Part shown: positions 34,152-46,400 of the stretch, piece by piece
Layout: every line of letters begins with the position of its first letter
Position numbering within the stretch: the first letter of the stretch is position 1
Assembly: GCA_034440635.1 (NCBI GenBank)
Contig: JAOTON010001676.1
Span: 635,001 to 699,000 of the forward strand
Direction of reading: 5' to 3'
Source: Lepas anatifera
Taxonomy: Eukaryota; Arthropoda; Thecostraca; Lepadidae
DNA length: 64,000 nt
The notes under the pieces: model-generated
Database searches by the model: none
What the model saw: the letters and a program-made list of their open reading frames with translations, nothing else
Told to the model about the DNA's origin: nothing
Made by a program: the position numbers and the translations under genes

Positions 34152-37100
34152 CAGTGGCGTAGCCAGGATTCGGCCAAGGAGGTCTGACTACCGTCGGGGG
34201 GCCCCCAGGCCGAGGGCCCCCCTTAGTAATCGGGGCCCATCTCCTATTTGTGTTGTATAATATTTTGAAATTTTAACATTTACACGACGAAAATTTTTCT
34301 ATCCCTTTATAGGGGTTATTATTTTGTTTATAGCTTGATTTTTCTCGATCCGACCAAGTGTTGGTAAATTTAGGTCACCAAATATTAAGGCTGGCCCATA
34401 CCTATGTGACAGCGTGGCTATAATAACAGCTTTGTAGCACATTTCGAGAAATCAAATGTTGCTGCGGGCATTACGTTAAACCTGGCTCTACCTCAATTTA
34501 CTCTGGTAATCAGGCATGAAGTTATTAAAGGTCAGTCGTTTTAAGTACGAATAAATGGTCTTCTGCGGGAAATGATCACCAATTTTTCCGGGTGTCGAAT
34601 TCATGAACTCTTTAATCAGAAAATTTCCAAAGAAATAGAAAAATGAATAAAAAATACAAGGGATATGGTTGTGTGTTCCGGACGTGATATAACGTCGATT
34701 CCGCGGAAAGATCCTGATGAATTCACCACGGTTACTTTCTTACCCTTGCTATGTTCTAAATGAGCAAATTACCAAAACAATAGGCGCCTGAGATAACTAT
34801 CGCCTTAGGTTACTCTGTCATTGTCATTTTAAGCCTTTCATACCTATTTTTCTTTTTGGGATTATGGCCATCAATTTGTCATTGCCCTTATTTGTCTGGT
34901 TTCCTACGAAAATATTTGAAATTTGTTTATTTCAGAATATTTAGGAAGGTAGTTATTGGGACTAAGCTAATAGATTAAAAATCAGCAGAAGTTTTAAATT
35001 CCCTGTTCGATTTGCTATTATGGAGGCTAAAATTGGATTATTTTTGCCTTTCCTTCGGTCATGGTGCCTGATCAACATGTTTGAATTTGTCTTTTTTGGT
35101 GCCCAATGGGAATAGATACATTTTTCCGAGGCATATGATTTTCGAAAATCTTCTTTGAGCCTAGGATCTCAAGCGATATCTCTGGATTGTATTCTAAAGT
35201 CTAAGAGAAATGGAAAGGAAAAAGGACGCTCAATAAAAAGGATACATGAGTGTACCCCAGATGCTATATAAAACCTATTCCATGGACTCTTTGAATGATG
35301 AAACCTCTCACTTACTCCTCCCTAGCCATTGGTCGGAGATCCCCGGGTTTGGGGAGGTGAGTACTTCCTTGGACTTTAGGTCTCTGATAGGCTTTGTACA
35401 GGGCCTGTATTGCTATGCCAGTGTCAAGCCATCCAGGACCATCACCCACCGCCCCCGCCCCCTGAACCCCGGGTCGAGCAGAGATCTTCAGGGGCCTAGC
35501 CCTTGACACGGCGCCGAAACCAGTATATGGGGACCCCGAAAACAACACTTTTCCCGCAAATCAGTACTTACGTCCCCAAAAACCAGCATTTGGGGGTACC
35601 ATGAGACTACCTACTGGGACCCCCTGGAACTTACTCTCGTGGGGCCCTGAGGATAACTTTGAGGGAAGGGGGAGGAAGGAGAGGAATGCTCGCTGAGACT
35701 AGCTTTTGGGGACACCTGAGGGCAGCTTCAGGGGGACACCTCAGACTAACTCCTGGAGACCTCATGAGACTAATTGTCGGATCTCTGAGATTAGCTCTCC
35801 GGCCCTCCTTACACTACAACTGAAAGATCCTCTGAAAATAACTCGGGCTTCGGAGATCAGTTCTTGGGGACCCGAGACTAGCTTTGGGGCCACCTAAGAC
35901 CAACACTTGTAGCTTCTCATAAGGTTAATTTCCGGCCCCTCTCCCGATTAGATATCAGGAAATCTCTGATACTGATTCCCGGCGCCTCTTGACCAGAATT
36001 GGGGACTTCTGAGAATCTCTCGGGGCTCCTTAGATGAGTTATCGGCAGTAACTCTGGGCCTATTTATCGGGCCCCCCAGATTTACTCTCGGGGAGGTGGG
36101 GCTGAAACTGACTCTCGGGACCATCCAGATTAGCTCTTGGGGGTCCCCTGAGGCTGTCTCTGGGGTGGGGCGGGGGGCTGGGAATTACTTCCGACAGCCC
36201 TCTGAGACTAACCCTGGGGCGCCCCTGAGACTAACACTCGAAGAGGGAGGCGTAGAAGCACCCCCTGAGACTGAGCATTTGGCACGGCACTAATGAGACT
36301 GCCTCTAGGAAGACCAGATTAGCCCTCAGAGGCCTAAGGCTAACTCATGGCCCGTGAGACCAAATTTCGGGGGCACCTCTGGGAATTACTCATAAAGCCC
36401 CAAAATTAGCTCTTGGACGAACTGGAGACTAGCTCCCGGGAGCACTCTGAGACTAACTTTTAGATGCTCCCTGAGATAGACTCTCGGGGCCCCTCATGCA
36501 AACACTAGGGGGGGGCACAGTCTCAGTCTAAATCTCGAGGGTTCCCAAGATTCTCCCTCGGGGGCCTCCTGAGATCCGCACAATGCGGATCAAATGAGAC
36601 TAACTCTCGGACCCTCAGATTAACTCAGGGCCACCTAAAAGTAAATATTGACTCCTGAGAGAGACGCCCGTAAGACTATGGGACCGAATATCGGGGGTCC
36701 TCTAAGACTGACTCTCGGGGTCCCCTTGACCGACTCTTGGGGTTCTCTGAGACTGACTCTCATGGAGCTCCCTGAAATAGACTGTCACGGGGCCCTGAGA
36801 ACCACTCTCCGGGGGCCCCTGGGACGAGCTCGGCCCCCCTGAGACCGACTCTCGGGGGCCCGAATATACCGACTTTCGGGATCCCCGAGACTAACTCTCA
36901 GGGGCCCCTGAAATCTATTTCGGGGGTATTGAGACGACCCTCAGCGCGGGGTCCTGAGGCCGACTCAGGACGCCCTGAGAACGAATCTTTAGGGGCTTCT
37001 GAGACTGATTCTGGGGATCCGTGATCAGAGAATCCTTTGCAGTGGTTCAGATGGGCCCAAGGGGGTCCTCAGACTACTAGAACCCCTTGACTACGCCATT

Positions 37101-38779
37101 GCATTCACACATTCGGGGGCCCGCCGAGATCAGCATTTGGAGGCCCCTGAAATCATTGCTTCCCCCGATACCAATGCTCCGGAGCCCCTGGATACCGCTG
37201 CGCAGGGCTCCTCAGACCAAGCTCATTGTTCCACTTAGATCAGGTTCGAGGGCATCCTTAGGCCCATGCTTGCGCCTTTCTCAGGAGTAACTCGACACTG
37301 ATGTTCGGAGGGGGACCCCAGATCAACATTCAGAGCCCCCCCGAGACTAATGCTCGGTACTCTGGAGCCCTCGATACCAATGCTCGGTACTCTGGAGCTC
37401 TCGATACCAATGCTCGGGGGCCCTAAGCCCAAGCCTGAGCCCCCTGAGACCAAACTCTGGGTCCCATGGGGCCAATTCTCGTGTCTCGCTCATAAGTCCT
37501 CTCGATATCGATAGTCGGGGGCACCCCGAGATTAATATTGCCCCCCTCTACTGCCCGAGATCAGTGCTCGCTCCTCCGGAGCCATCGATATCAATGTTCG
37601 GGGGATCCCTGAGACCAGTTCTGGGCCCCCTAAGACCAGAATCGAAAGGCCCGTGAGACCAAGCTCGGAGTCCCCTGAGACCAGGCTCGGAAGGCCCGTG
37701 AGACCAAGCTCGGAAGGTCCGTGAAACCAAGCCCTGGGGGCCCTGGGGGCCCTGAGACCAAGTTTGGGGGCCCCTGAGACCGAGCTCGAAGGCCCCCTGA
37801 GACCAAAATTGGAGGGCCCCCAAAGACCAAGATAGAAAAGCCCCTGAGACTAAGCTCGAGGGAGCCCTGAGATCAAGCTCGGGGCCTCTGAGACCAACAT
37901 CGAAAGGCCCGTGAGATTAAGGTCGGGGGCCCCTGAGACCAAGCTCGGAAGGTCCGTGAGACCAAGCCCGGGGGCCCTGAGAACAAGTTCCGGGGCCCCT
38001 GAGACCGAGCTCCGGAGGCCCCCTGAGACCAAACTCGGAGGGTCCCCTGAGGCCAAGATAGACAGGCCCCTGAGGCTAAGCTCGGGGGGTCCCTGAGACA
38101 AGGCTAGGGAGACCCTGAGACCAAGATCGAAAAGCCCATGAGATTAAGCTCGGCCCCCTGAGAAAGAGCTCAGGGGGCCCCCGATATCCATGTTCGGTAC
38201 TCTGGAGCCCTCGATACCGATGATCGGGGCCCCCAACCTCGGAAAGCCCGTGAGACCAAGTTCGGGGGCCCCTAAGACCAAGATCGGAGGTCCCTTGAGA
38301 CCAGGCTCGGGGCCCCCTGAGACAAAGCTCAGGGGCCCCTAAGACCGAGCTCAGGCCCCCCCCCGAGACCAATGTTCGGTACTCAGGAGCCCTCAATACC
38401 GATGATCGGGGCCCCTGAGACCAAGCTCGGAAGGCCCGTGAGACCAAGCTCGGGGCCCCCTGAGACCAAGTTCGGAGGTCCTTGAGACCAAGCTTGGGCG
38501 CTCCCTGAGACCAAGCTCGGGGGCCCCCTGAGACCGAGCTCGGGGGGGGCCGTGAGACGAAGCTCGGGGGGCCCACTGAGACCAAGCTCAGAGGTCCCTT
38601 GAGACCAACCTCGGGGGGCCTGAGACCGTGCTCGGGGGCCCCCTGAGACCGAGTTCGGAGGGCCCCCGGAGATCAAGCTCAGGGGGTCCCCGAGACCAAT
38701 GCTTGTATTTTCCAGTGCATAAGGTCAGCCCAAGGGGAGGTCTGCGGACCCAAAGGACCCCCCCTTGGCTACGCCACTG
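34152..38779. mobile_element. 4.6-kb non-autonomous hAT-type element
   Basis: It begins CAGTGGCGTAGCCA and ends with the exact reverse complement (14-bp TIR). It is flanked by a perfect 8-bp direct repeat GTCTTGGC (34,144-34,151 and 38,780-38,787), the duplication length typical of hAT transposons. The left third (34.26-35.56 kb) is AT-rich and empty. The right two thirds are a degenerate GAGACCAAGCTCGG-type tandem expansion. No transposase frame is present, so it must have been mobilised by another element. A related terminus occurs internally near 37,020-37,105 and in the satellite at 40.2-40.7 kb. Confidence 0.88.
35600..38730. repeat. Degenerate ~23-bp tandem repeats (GAGACCAAGCTCGG...CCCC)
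   Basis: Units of roughly 22-30 bp share GAGACC(A/G)AGCTCGG followed by a G/C run. They are most regular at 37,600-38,700 and progressively more divergent to the left. Pro/Gly/Ser-rich frames on the minus strand (up to 169 codons) are composition artefacts. Confidence 0.85.
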
Positions 38780-38787
38780 GTCTTGGC

Positions 38788-39067
38788 ACACACTATATTT
38801 TTCAACTGATCGCTCACTCTGCAGTGCGGCTGCGTTTACTGCGGGTTGCTCTGCTGATGCAGTCCGCTGTTTTAGGAGGTCCAAAACATGATGGGAGGCA
38901 ATCCGGTACCCCACTTCCGTGTGCATGACTATTTCGTTCATGACGTTATCTATCAAATTTAGTTCTGCTGCAGTTTCGAGAATAAATGTAAACTCGTCTG
39001 ACTTGCAAACATTAGACAATATCTTGTCTTCTTTTTTCGGCACCAATTTCCTCTCTCTCTCTGACGT
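38788..39067 (-). pseudogene. Unidentified reading frame interrupted by the 4.6-kb element
   Basis: A minus-strand frame of about 85 codons before the transposon (39,046-38,788) reads like protein (TFILETAAELNLIDNVMN, YRIASHHVLDLLKQR). It runs up to the target duplication. If the element and one duplication copy are ignored, the same frame stays open from 34,143 down to about 33,950 (region ENARQFMNKYFALK). Only the part right of the element is given in the coordinates. An in-frame TAA lies just 5' of the frame (near 39,068), so it may be an internal exon or a mobile-element fragment. I do not recognise the family. Confidence 0.35.
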
Positions 39068-39556
39068 TTAAGTATGGAGAAATAATGGCTGTGGGTATCT
39101 GGTATAGATATGTTCCACGAATAGGCTATTCGACCTAAAAGCATAAGTGAGCAGTGACATTTTGCGGAAAGTAAGGGACGTATAGTAGTGCCTTGATAAA
39201 TCCGCCAAGTATGTACTCTTATCCACGATTCACCAGTTGGCGGTGAAACTCAGGCGTTAACAAGCTGTTAAAACAGTCCACGCTTGTATCTTATACGGAT
39301 AGTTAATTCGCTAAGATTATCCAAATAGGGGTAACATGAATTAACATGGGCTGAACGCCACAAATAGCCATGTTAGCATTCGCACAAAAGCCGCGATGGG
39401 CTTAGGTCCTGGCGCCGCTATCACGAGCATTGTAATAAATCCATAGATTCATTCATACACTCATGCACACCCAAAAGAAAAAAAAACAGCTATACGTACA
39501 CTCAAAATATACGTTCAACATAACTCTTTAAAGGCCATACTGTGGAGTCGATTTTC
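39068..39556. other. No gene recognised
   Basis: AT-rich spacer. The sequence ACGTTCAACATAA at about 39,511 recurs immediately right of the foldback element at 39,875. Confidence 0.5.
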
Positions 39557-39876
39557 GTAGGATCTCGTTCGGACTTCCTCCACAAGAAGATATTGGGGGT
39601 CGGAGCTTTCGTACTGTATTACAGTGCTTCGTCAGCGATGATCGTTCGGAATATAAGGGGGGATAAAAAGGCACAAGAGGGAGCTTTCGTACTGTATTAC
39701 AGTGCTTCGTCAGCGATGATCGTTCGGAATATAAGGGGGATAAAAAGGCACAACTCTTGTGCCTTTTTATCCCCCTTATATTCCGAACGATCATCGCTGA
39801 CGAAGCACTGTAATACAGTACGAAAGCTCCGACCCCCAATATCTTCTTGTGGAGGAAGTCCGAACGAGATCCTACG
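39557..39876. mobile_element. Foldback element with long near-perfect arms
   Basis: The outer arms CGTAGGATCTCGTTCGGACT... and their reverse complement pair over about 120 bp (39,557-39,680 with 39,753-39,876). The left inner arm segment is duplicated in tandem (about 77 bp, 39,604-39,680 and 39,681-39,757), so the left side has an extra copy. Arms are almost identical, which suggests recent formation or gene conversion. It is non-coding; the frames on both strands mirror each other. Confidence 0.9.
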
Positions 39877-40189
39877 TTCAACATAAAGGCAGTTCCGGAC
39901 CAGCCGATTTCACGGCGCTCATCCGATGGCAACAGACATGGGCAGAAGCTTACCGGACGCGCCAACCAACTGGCCGGCGCCCCCTTACCGCTCCAGAAAT
40001 CTCGAGGGCATCGTCTTCTTTTGAATACTTTGACCACTGCTCGTGTGAGCCGGTGAGATTTAGGCTTCTTGAATGGGCTGGACCGTGCCTCTCTATCTTC
40101 AGGAAGTTTCCAAAAATTAAAATTGAAATATCCCGCTTGAATCTGGATTTCATTATATATTGTATTATATATTGATCGAGGTGTGCCCC

Positions 40190-40710
40190 CCAGGTGGACC
40201 CTCTGATCAAGGTGGGCCTCCCTGATCGGAGAATCCTTTGCAGTGCTTAAGATCGGCCCAAGGAGGTCCGCAGACCCCTAGGACCCCCCTTGACTACGCC
40301 ACTGGTCCAATGTGTGTCCAAATCCTGTATGCCCCTAATATCGATCAGGGTGTGCCTCCCTCCCCGAGGTGGGCCTCCTGATCAAGGTGCCCCTGATCCG
40401 AAAATCCTTCGTAGTGCTTAAGATGGGCCCAAGGGGTCCACGGACCCCTAGGAACCCCTTGGCTACGCCACTGATCCAATGTGTGCCAAAATCATGTGTG
40501 CTCCTGATATTGATCAAGGTGTGCCCCCTCCCCGAGGTGGGCCTTCTGATCAAGGTGCCCCCTGATCCGAGAATCCTTCGCAGTGCTTAAGATGGGCCCA
40601 AGGGGGTCCGCGGACCCCGAGGGCTCCTCTTGGCTAGGCCACTGGTCCAATATGTGCCCAAATCCTGTGTGCTCCTAATATCGGTCAAGGTGTGCCCCCT
40701 CCTCAGTTTT
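40190..40710. repeat. ~170-bp satellite derived from a transposon end, 3 units
   Basis: Units starting at 40,224, 40,395 and 40,564 share GATC(C/G)GAGAATCCTT, GATGGGCCCAAGGGGGTCC and end with CTTGGCTACGCCACTGG, the terminus of the 4.6-kb hAT-type element. TCCAATGTGTGCC and GTGTGCTCCT follow each unit. A single transposon end plus flank seems to have been tandemly amplified. Confidence 0.85.
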
Positions 40711-40854
40711 TCTGTTATAGCACCATTTATCTTTAATCATATATCTGTTTTTTTTTCTTTTCACCTTGAAGCGTGCCCCCCATTTTTTTCTGGGGGGAGG
40801 GGCATGGCCTCTTTCCCCCTTGGTTGCACTATTGGCTGACCACGTACATAGGTT

Positions 40855-41025
40855 GTCAAGTTCGGCTTGCAGCGTTATTACATCCTGTAGACTATCCACT
40901 GTTTAGCACAGTTTAACGTCGTCGGCGAACATTAGTTGCATTCAACCACGCTGGGTAAATAATTTATAAAACATGAGAAAAGAAAAGGTGATAAATGCCC
41001 GCCCTCAGGTGTTCCCGAGAAATGT
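40855..41025 (-). pseudogene. LINE reverse transcriptase fragment with FADD motif
   Basis: On the minus strand a short piece of CR1/jockey-type RT is visible. PEGGHLSPFLFSCFINYL corresponds to the motif B region and QLMFADDVKLC to motif C with its catalytic Asp pair. A stop then precedes TVDSLQDVI and LDNLCTW. Everything else is missing. The left edge abuts a G/C-rich transposon terminus (40,790-40,850), so the LINE was cut by an insertion or deletion there. Confidence 0.7.
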
Positions 41026-41339
41026 TTTAAGTGCAACATTGTGATGATGTTGTCAAAACAATGTTGAAGCAAATATTGGTACAATACTGTCACTATATGA
41101 ATAAGAAATGCTGTGCTGGGGAGCATTATTACAATTTCCTTTTTAGCGTACAGCACAAAAGCCTTTTTTACAGGACGGCCAATATTACTAGGGAAGGCTA
41201 CTAGACTTTTAGTATTGAGCGCGTTGTTCAAACATTTTGCCAGCATTATGGATGAAACAATGTAGTTTAGCTTGATTGAAATTGATTGGATTGCTCGAAA
41301 GTGAAACTTACTTTCACCGTTCAATAGTTTTTTAAATAC

Positions 41340-41816
41340 TCAAAGAAAGAAACGATCCGAAACATCGTGTGTACAAAATTGTTGCAATGATGTAACAGAA
41401 CTATTGTGACAATACCTCGGGTCCTATATTGTGGGAATGGTGTCACAACGATATAGTGGCACTGTTGTGGCAGCAACATTGGAACGGTGTTGGAAAAAAC
41501 CTTGTGACGATGTTGTGAAAACAGCATAGTCGAAACGTTGTGACAACAACCTGGGGACAACATTATAATGTTCTGGAATGGTTCGAGTGGTGTAAAGCTT
41601 AAAAATAAACATTTGGCATCGCAGTGTTTTATTTATACATCGATACCTATTGGATACAGGTGCCACGTAATATGAGTGGCATTTCGTAATTTTGATTCCA
41701 TTTCGTAATGTTAAAACAGGAACGAATATTAGCATGGTCTGCAGTCCTACAATAATGGGGAACAATATTGTAAGAAATGAAAAAAACAACTTTGCAGAGA
41801 CATCGTCATATCAACA
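41340..41816. repeat. ~0.9-kb ACAACATTG-rich repeat, copy C (partial)
   Basis: Shares with 47,110-47,460 the order CATCGATACCTATTGG, ATATGAGTGGCAT, ATTAGCATGG and GAGACATCGTC, in the same orientation. It ends at the left target site of the foldback-like element. Confidence 0.75.
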
Positions 41817-41996
41817 TTAATTCATTAGGTTCGTTCATAAAAAACTTCTTTTTTTACTTTTCAGACTGGAGCCCACCTTTTCTCTATTTTATATTCAATT
41901 CTAATTTCAATGAGCGACATTTCAGGCGTCTACGACAACGGGAAAGATCGCCTTAAAACGCTTAAAGATTTCATGTTTCAGGCGCCAGATTGGCCA

Positions 41997-42740
41997 CCCG
42001 GCGTTGCAGTCTCCCGCTGTTACATTTGGATGAAAGGGGTGCATAACCAACCAGTAAAGACAGTGCGGCATGTACGTGCATATCAGAAAGATATATTTAA
42101 TTCAAAAAGCATCAATTTACTTGTCAGATCTATTTGCAGCGTAACATAAATACGTGCTACATGCTAAATACGTGTTACATGGTTCACCAACCTAGTACTC
42201 TAAATCCCTACAGAACAGGAATGCCTTCCGGAAGCGAACCTTTACTCTGGTAGCTTTCGTTGGAGAACGTGGTTGAGGCAGGTGCTTCTCTATATTCTCC
42301 TGCGAGCTATTTCAGGGCTCTGATACTGCTAGAAGAAGAAGATCCTGTTGCATATTTTTACCCTTTAGACGACTCACGAAATCTTCAACGAGCTTCACAC
42401 CACGTTCTGTACGACCGTTCACGACAGAAATGTTCTTAAATGCCTTGAAACTGGGGAAGCTATACCAGGCACCAGCTTCTCAACGGAGCCATTTCATGTC
42501 AGAATCTTTTAGATTCAGGCGCTCGAATACCAGCCAGTTTTCAGGAATGACAGCTTGATACCGAGCCATTCACCGAGCTCTTCAAAGCCTCTGTCGGAAA
42601 CTTTAGCCTGCTCAACTCAAAGGTGGATGGTATTGCTGTTTACGCCAGGTGTTGTCACACTGCCTTCCTACTTCCAGCATTGTGATTCTTATTTGCGAAG
42701 CAGAATACAACTTTCTGGGCACATATAACTGGCGTTTTTA
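41997..42740. repeat. Internal palindrome, left arm
   Basis: Matches the reverse complement of about 43,460-44,218, with many substitutions and small indels. Shared blocks include AGCTATACCAG, ACGGAGCCATTTC, GGAAACTTTAGCCTG and ATCTTCTTCTAGCAG (reverse complement). Short frames here have no recognisable domain. Confidence 0.8.
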
Positions 42741-43459
42741 CATCGACTTCTGCGCCTTTACTTACTTACTTCAGCCCCTCTTCACAATAGCGGAGGATTT
42801 TTATTGGAAGACCTACCAGGGAACGTTCCTGGATGATCATGCAAGGCTAGTGCTTTAGTTCTGAAGATATGCCAGCTCTGTTTTGATGACAACGCAGACC
42901 TCAAAATTGCTGAGACAATCCACATTCGAGAACTAAAATCCCCTATGGACAACGTAATTTACCCGTGGAAATTACTTTGATTTAGTGGTATCGCAGTTGT
43001 CTCATTAAACCTCTCCCAAAAAAATGTATTACCATGTTCCTTGCGTTTGTTTTCTGCCCTCTAAAAGTGAAGTTGTCCAGACTGTAAACCATGCATACTG
43101 TGTCACAACGTTGGATTTTTGTGCTGATATTTTTTAATAACTTTATCACTCCAAGAAGATGGCGGAACCGAAACCTGCCGGGTTTTGTAAACCAACTAAA
43201 AAATTTACGACACCCAGCACATACACAATGTCATTGACCGTGCCGAGCGCGCGTGCTAGCCGACTGCCCCCTCAGACCCCGAAAGAGTTAAGGGGCTTTC
43301 CTTTTAAGTGGTTCTAAACCATGCATTCTGGTTTCTCCGTCGCGGACAGGCAGCTTTGGAGCCTTCTATGAGCCTCTAAGCTATCCATAAAATGCAGTGC
43401 AGTGCTTTCATTAAGTTGATATAGAAATCGCCCTGGATGTGCTAAAGTCAATTGGCCAT

Positions 43460-44218
43460 CATCTGAGGTATCTGTGCACAGAAAGGTATAGTTTGTGCCG
43501 CTGATGAGAATCACCATCTTGGAGGTAAGGAGCTAGTGGCACAACAATTGGGCAAAACAGCAAACAATTCACATTTGACTATGGCAGGCTAAAGTTTCCA
43601 ATAGAGGCTATGAAGAGTGAGTGGCTCAGTCCAGTGAGTGGCTCGGTACTAAGCCTCAGCCAGCTTGTCACTCCTGACAGCTGGCTAGTATTCGATCGCC
43701 TGAATCTGAAATATTCTGACCAGAAATGGCTCCGTTAAGACTGGTGACTGGTATAGCTTTCCCGGTTTCAAGGTACTCCAGAACTTACTGTGGTGAGCGA
43801 TCCCACAGAGTGTGGTGTGAAGCTGGTGGAAGATTTCGTAAGCCATCCAAAGGGTAAACATATGCAACAAGATCTTCTTCTAGCAGTATCAGAACTCATA
43901 AATAGTTCGCAGGAGAATAGAGCGAAGCACCTGCCTCACCGACGTTCCCCAACGAAAGTTACCAGAGTAAAGGTTCGCCTCCGGAAGGCATTCCCGTTCT
44001 GTGGGGATTTAGGGTACTAGGCTGCTGGAACATGCTGTCCCAGGTCTTATGTGGAATAGCACAGATTTATGTTACGCTGCAAATACATCTGACAAGTAAA
44101 TGTTTGTATGTTAAAGCCCATCTACCGCTCTTATACGCACGCAAGTGCGGTAGGTTATGCTGGTAGGTTATGCACCCCTTTCATCCCAATTTAAAAGGGG
44201 AGACTGCAACGCCGGGCG
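43460..44218. repeat. Internal palindrome, right arm
   Basis: Counterpart of 41,997-42,740. The roughly 720 bp between the arms (42,741-43,459) is not symmetrical and holds no gene. From 44,219 to 46,136 the element is AT-rich, with one unrecognised plus-strand frame of 123 codons (45,513-45,884). Confidence 0.8.
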
Positions 44219-46136
44219 CAGAGGTCAGAAAGTGATTTTTACCCCAACGCGACCAGTTGATGCCCCGAGATGAGAAGAATGTTCCCCAGAGGCAATTAAA
44301 GCTTCTGGAGCAGAAGCCTGAGCACATGGCCTTTATTTGTCACATTCAGGTAATACAAATATAGTCTGTATTAAGGGATATTATTCAGAATTAGTTTAGA
44401 TGGTCTTCAGGCCATGAAAACTATGTTTAAAGTGTAAACTAATGCAAAATTCTATAGTACTTTTAAATTCTTGGGGTTAAACAATATTTTTACTATAAAA
44501 ATATTCCTAAGCAGCCTGGGATACTGATTCCGAAAAAAGAAATTTGAAATTTGTCGGAAATTTCAAAAGTTATGGGCACATTAATGTTTGACGCACTTGT
44601 AAAGGCCTTCATGTATAACCCTATATCTCTCATAGTTTAAGCTCAATTGCTTTCAAAGTTTGTTTGTACATGTTCTCTGACATTTTCATTCCAAATTTGT
44701 GCTCGAAATAAAAATTTGATGAGAAATTTAAAAATTAAAAAAATGGACTGATCTTTTTAATAATTTTTGTTTTCATTCAAGGATGTCACAAATAGTCTAA
44801 AACAAGTTTAAACACCACAAAAACTTAGAAATCCCCTGATAACTTTAAAAATTATAGGGAGATAAATGTGTCGTCCCGATAAGAGAAGGAGCCAATCATT
44901 AATTAAAAAAATATTGCTCAATTGCAACGTTGGGTTTATTTTTCCAAATTATACAACTAAACTGGCTGGTTTTAAAGTTGACCAGGTTTCAGCTTGATGA
45001 TATATGGTGAGTGAGGCTGCTTCCTACAACCAGCATGAGATGCTGCGTGTAAAAATTACAACTGTGTCCTTTGAAACATCAAAGCTATCAATGCAAACTT
45101 GAGTCTTACAGGAAGTTAGGTGGGTACCAGGAGTAATGCATGCTTACCTTATTGGGATGTTACAAAATGTCTAATAAATCATTTTATCATGCTCCCCCTG
45201 TAACCCATTTTGGGCATTGACCATTCAATACCCGGTTGAAATAGTCCGCTCCAGAACCCACTTTTTTAAGGTTCCCAACCTCAGCCAAACTGGAAAAATA
45301 TCTGGAATTATACGAACCAGTATGTGGGAAAGGTAACAAGAGCCCAGAACCGCCAAGCTCCTGTTCCTAGTGGAGAAAGTTCCTCGTCAGCAATACGTAG
45401 GCTGTCTCCCCATACCCTTTTAAGTTTTCAAAGTGCACAAGTAGGTATAACTCGGTAGGTACGTTGCCCAACTAGTTCCAGTTTCCTTACTCTATTAACT
45501 TGATCCTGTGATGTGATATACATCTTCTTCATCGCAAGGTTCCAAATCCACAGCTTAAACAACTATGTAGACGAGTCCAGCGCACTTTTTCGCATTGTAC
45601 TCTATAACAATTTGCAACGCGTGCGCCAGCTTGTCAGCCCCGGTCCAGCGGATGCCAGCCCCCGGGATGCCACCGGGATGCGAACGGATTCACTTAAATA
45701 CAGACCCCGGGCTCCCCACCCGACCTTCCCCAAATATGCCCCGGCTCCTGATTCGCTTAGAATGGCTGAAGGCAGATTTTTTGCTAGTGCTAGTGACAGT
45801 GAAAATAATGAAGCAGAAGGACCACAGAGACGTGAATTTACGCGATGTTCAAATAGTCAACAGTTCAAATACTCCACATTTTAATCCAACTTAAAGAACA
45901 AAGAGCCATAGCCAGAACGTCCCAATGAATAACTATCTAAATGGCCAATGATCAAATAGTCCACAAAGTAAGAAAATCAGCACATTAAAAGTACCTAAGA
46001 GATACTGTTCACATGTCAGAAGACCAGAAATACTGCAGTAGAGGAAGAATGAAACATGTACAGACTCCCCGCCAGCTGAAGATCTTCCCCAACTATGTTG
46101 GCACGTTTTTCTGACCTCGGGCAGGGCGGCCACTCT

Positions 46137-46400
46137 GACGCCTGAAACATCAAATCTCTAACGTTTAGAGGCGCTCTCCCGGCGCCCTGACGCCTGAAAC
46201 ATCAAATCTCTAACGTTTAGAGGCGATCTTTCCCGTCGCCCTGACGCCTGAAACATCAAATCTCCAACGTTTAGAGGCGCTCTCCCGTCGCCCTGACGCC
46301 TGAAACATCAAATCTCTAACATTTAAAGGCGCTCTCCCGTCGCCCTGACGCCTGAAACATCAAATCTCTAACGTTTAGAGGCGATCTTTCCCGTCGCCGT
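46137..46400. repeat. 52-54-bp subterminal tandem repeats, 5 copies
   Basis: Each unit begins GACGCCTGAAACATCAAATC and ends CCGTCGCC. Copies start at 46,137, 46,189, 46,243, 46,295 and 46,347. About one inverted copy lies in the left terminus (41,915-41,985). Confidence 0.93.

Noticed and set aside
35600..38730. Series of Pro/Ser/Gly-rich minus-strand proteins (collagen- or mucin-like)
   Set aside because: They arise from degenerate ~23-bp GC-rich repeats inside a transposon and shift frame repeatedly.
46137..46400. CRISPR-like array with 52-bp spacing
   Set aside because: The entire 52-bp unit is conserved, so there are no spacers; it is a subterminal repeat of the foldback-like element.
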